Of a DNA stretch of 6,606 nt, positions 3,871 to 6,606 are shown in pieces; position 1 is the stretch's first letter; every line of letters starts with the position of its first letter. This DNA is from an uncultured Thiotrichaceae bacterium (lineage in GTDB: Bacteria > Pseudomonadota > Gammaproteobacteria > Thiotrichales > Thiotrichaceae). The stretch is from assembly GCA_902727945.1 (NCBI GenBank), contig CACVAV010000166.1:1-6606 (forward strand). Direction: 5' to 3'. Below the pieces are notes generated by a model. The model was not told the DNA's origin. It was given only the letters and a program-made list of their open reading frames with translations, and made no database searches. The position numbers and the translations under genes are program-made.

Positions 3871-6606
3871 TTACCACTCCAGACGCTCGCCCTGATCTTC
3901 CACCAACTCCGGCGACAGCGCCGTATCAATCAAAGCCTTCTGTTGTGCCGCATGCAAAGTCGGAGAACCACAGGCAGGAGAAGCTGAAGCATCACGTCCG
4001 GCATAGCCCAGTTTACGGTGTTTGTCATCCAGCAGTGCCCACAAGTGATGTTGAATCTGATACCAGGCTCCCTGATTACGTGGTTCATCCTGACACCAGA
4101 CAATCTCAACCGCCTGCGGGTAGTCTTCCATAATACCGGCCAATGCACGACGTGGGAACGGGTATAACTGCTCAACACGCACGATGGCAATATCCTGAAT
4201 GTTCCGCTCACGGCGCTGCTTTAATAAGTCATAATAAACCTTGCCGGAACACAGTACCACCCGCCGCACAGCCGCTGCATCCAGTTCATCCTGCTCAGGC
4301 AAACAAACCTGTAAGCCACCGTCAGTCAGTTCACTCAGATCCGACTTAGATAACGGATGGCGCAATAGACTCTTTGGCATCATCACAATTAACGGGCGAC
4401 GGAAATCACGCAACATCTGATCACGTAATAAATGGAACAACTGCGCCGGTGTGGTCGGCACCCACACCCGCATATTCAATTGCGCACATAATTGCAGAAA
4501 GCGCTCCAGACGCGCAGAAGAATGTTCCGGCCCCTGACCTTCATAGCCGTGTGGCAGGAACATCGTTAGCTGACAAATGCGCCCCCATTTCTGTAAACCA
4601 CTGGAAATAAACTGATCAATCACCACCTGTGCACAGTTGGCAAAATCACCAAATTGTGCTTCCCAGATCACCAGCGAATCCGAGCTGGAAGTCGCGTAAC
4701 CGTATTCAAAACCCAATACTGCCAGCTCAGACAACAGCGAGTTAATTACTGTAAACTTCGGCTGATTAATAAACAGGTGCTGCAAGGGCAGGTGTACGCG
4801 GCTAGTGTCCTGATCATGCAGAATAGCGTGGCGATGGGCGAAGGTGCCGCGCCCGGAATCCTGACCGGATAAACGCACAGATAAACCATCCCGCAACAGA
4901 CTGGCATAAGCCAGTGTTTCCGCCATGCCCCAATCTAACTGGAGTTCACCCGTCAGCATTTTACCCCGGTCAGCCTGTAATTTGGCCACACCTTTTTGCA
5001 ACACAAAGTCATCCGGCGCACTCACCAGCTTCTTGCCCAGCTTCTGCAAAGTGGCTTCAGATACTGCGGTGTGAACGGATGTATCCGGCTCTGTCGCATC
5101 AACAAAACGCTGGCGGTCATCACCGTAACCATTACGCGAACCCGTCAGAAACTCCCGTACCACTACGCGGCCTTTATCCAGCGAATGGCGGTATTGTGTG
5201 GTCAGCTCATCAATATCTTCCCGACTCAGCACACCTTCTTTGATCATCTTGTCCGCATACAAAGCACGGGTGGTCGGATGCTGTTTAATATGCCGGTACA
5301 TTTCCGGCTGCGTCACCATTGGCTCATCCGCTTCATTGTGACCATGACGGCGGTAACACACCAGATCAATCACCACATCATCGTTAAACAACATGCGGTA
5401 TTCCAGCGCCAGTTTAGTGACAAAGGTTAAGGCATCAGGGTCATCACCATTGACATGGAAAATCGGTGCCTGAATCATCTTCGCCACTTCGGTGCAGTAA
5501 ATACTGGAACGGGACAAGCCCGGACGGCTGGTAGTGGTAAAACCGACCTGATTGTTCACTACAATATGAATAGTTCCGCCAGTACCAAAGCCTTCGGTCT
5601 GCGCCAGATTCAGCGTTTCTGCTGTGACACCCTGACCAATAAAGGCTGCATCACCGTGAATCGCAATCGGTAATACACGGTTTTTACCGCCGTTAGGGTA
5701 ACGATCCTGGCGGGCGCGTACGCCGCCTTCCACCACCGGAGAGACAATTTCCAGATGCGACGGATTAAAGGCCAGCGCCAGATGCACCCGCCCGCCGTCG
5801 GTTTGAATGTCGGAATAAAAACCCTGATGATATTTCACATCACCGGAGCCATTTTCACCGCCAAAATTCACTCTATCTTCAAACTCAGAAAATAAATCCT
5901 GTGGCGACTTGCCTAATATATTAACCAATACATTCAGGCGGCCACGGTGTGCCATACCCAGCACCATGTCAGAAATACCCTGTTCACCACCATTCTGAAT
6001 CAGGCGATCTAACACCGGAATCAGCGACTCGCCGCCTTCCAGCGAGAAACGTTTTTGTCCGACATAACGCCGATGCAGATAGCGCTCAAAATCTTCAGCT
6101 GCAATCAGGTGGGTTAACACCTCACAACGTTCACCGGTAGTTAATGTTTGCGACCAGTCGCCCCGCGTCGATTCCAGCTTACGCTTCAGCCAGTTACGTT
6201 TTTTGGTCGAGGCGATATGGAAAAACTCGGAGCCGATGCTGCCGCAATACACCTTGCTGAGAATTTCGATAATTTTTGATAGCGGAAGGGGTTGCTCCGG
6301 ATCAATCGACTTCACCAGTAAGGGAGTGTCCATTGCTTCCGGCCCTAAACCGTATTTTTCCGGATTCAATTCAGGCGGTAATTCACGGTCAGTCAATTTC
6401 AGCGGATCTATCTTTGCTGCCAGATGGCCCACCAAACGATACAGCGTCACCAGACGACGACCCTGTGAGACATACCACTGCTCAGAAGTCAGCCCTTGTG
6501 CATGATCACTGGACGATGAATCAGTCGCTGCGCCATTATGGCCATTGACAGGTGTGGGCTGGGATTCAGCCATTTCAAAACCCAGCAAAAAATTCGCCCA
6601 GTCACC
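3871..6606 (-). CDS. sucA: 2-oxoglutarate dehydrogenase E1, 5' end beyond window
   Basis: Thiamine-diphosphate-dependent E1 of the 2-oxoglutarate dehydrogenase complex, which decarboxylates 2-oxoglutarate and passes the succinyl group to the lipoyl E2 (SucB) in the TCA cycle. The frame stays open to the right edge, giving 911 residues in view. The first, GDWANFLLGFE, resembles the end of the conserved N-terminal E1 segment (NWRSTF in E. coli), so the real start is probably some 40 residues further upstream. TTG at 6588 and ATG at 6573 are thus probably internal, and neither has a clear ribosome site. Counting from the first codon in view: a Ser/Gly/Asn-rich linker (about 13-38), GMAHRGRLNVLVN (217-229), NPSHLEIVSPVV (281-292), HGDAA (317-321) with NNQVGF (351-356) forming the cofactor-binding region, CYRRHGHNEADEP (417-429), LSGQDSGRGTFAHRHA (579-594), WEAQFGDFAN (648-657) and LPHGYEGQGPEHSSARLERF (684-703). 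Full length would be near 950, against 933 in E. coli. The next gene downstream is pdxH, not sucB. Confidence 0.97.
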   Translation of the reverse strand, partial: GDWANFLLGFEMAESQPTPVNGHNGAATDSSSSDHAQGLTSEQWYVSQGRRLVTLYRLVGHLAAKIDPLKLTDRELPPELNPEKYGLGPEAMDTPLLVKSIDPEQPLPLSKIIEILSKVYCGSIGSEFFHIASTKKRNWLKRKLESTRGDWSQTLTTGERCEVLTHLIAAEDFERYLHRRYVGQKRFSLEGGESLIPVLDRLIQNGGEQGISDMVLGMAHRGRLNVLVNILGKSPQDLFSEFEDRVNFGGENGSGDVKYHQGFYSDIQTDGGRVHLALAFNPSHLEIVSPVVEGGVRARQDRYPNGGKNRVLPIAIHGDAAFIGQGVTAETLNLAQTEGFGTGGTIHIVVNNQVGFTTTSRPGLSRSSIYCTEVAKMIQAPIFHVNGDDPDALTFVTKLALEYRMLFNDDVVIDLVCYRRHGHNEADEPMVTQPEMYRHIKQHPTTRALYADKMIKEGVLSREDIDELTTQYRHSLDKGRVVVREFLTGSRNGYGDDRQRFVDATEPDTSVHTAVSEATLQKLGKKLVSAPDDFVLQKGVAKLQADRGKMLTGELQLDWGMAETLAYASLLRDGLSVRLSGQDSGRGTFAHRHAILHDQDTSRVHLPLQHLFINQPKFTVINSLLSELAVLGFEYGYATSSSDSLVIWEAQFGDFANCAQVVIDQFISSGLQKWGRICQLTMFLPHGYEGQGPEHSSARLERFLQLCAQLNMRVWVPTTPAQLFHLLRDQMLRDFRRPLIVMMPKSLLRHPLSKSDLSELTDGGLQVCLPEQDELDAAAVRRVVLCSGKVYYDLLKQRRERNIQDIAIVRVEQLYPFPRRALAGIMEDYPQAVEIVWCQDEPRNQGAWYQIQHHLWALLDDKHRKLGYAGRDASASPACGSPTLHAAQQKALIDTALSPELVEDQGERLEW

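Noticed and set aside
4996..5430. 144-codon plus-strand open frame inside sucA
   Set aside because: It is antisense to an intact, strongly conserved SucA coding sequence; the His/Arg/Thr-rich product is typical of a shadow frame.

Overview
The window looks like a chromosomal segment of a gammaproteobacterium of moderate GC content. UvrD, PdxH and SucA all read very like the Escherichia coli proteins when compared from memory, but the gene order is not that of E. coli. The genus cannot be named from the sequence alone. No RNA gene, insertion sequence, CRISPR array or phage gene is visible.

Layout: positions 1-1395 (+) hold the C-terminal two thirds of DNA helicase II (UvrD), cut at the left edge. 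Positions 1396-1576 are a 181-base convergent gap filled with degenerate direct and inverted repeats. Four genes then run leftward on the minus strand, in transcription order from the right edge: sucA (2-oxoglutarate dehydrogenase E1, cut at its 5' end by the right edge), pdxH (pyridoxamine 5'-phosphate oxidase), a DUF3298-type lipoprotein, and a divergent protein of the CbiC/CobH precorrin-8X methylmutase family. Gaps between them are 26, 81 and 45 bases (the last measured to the chosen ATG). One leftward transcript is plausible, with a possible extra promoter before the lipoprotein gene.

Functionally, sucA is a thiamine-diphosphate TCA-cycle enzyme and pdxH makes pyridoxal phosphate. The lipoprotein is an envelope protein of unknown role. 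The last gene has the fold signature of a cobalamin-ring enzyme but sits with no other cobalamin gene. It also has Arg where the family's catalytic His is expected, along with other changes in conserved active-site segments.

The items most worth a second look are this orphan, probably re-purposed CbiC-like protein, the repeat-filled convergent gap, and the absence of sucB directly after sucA. The rest is ordinary housekeeping sequence.
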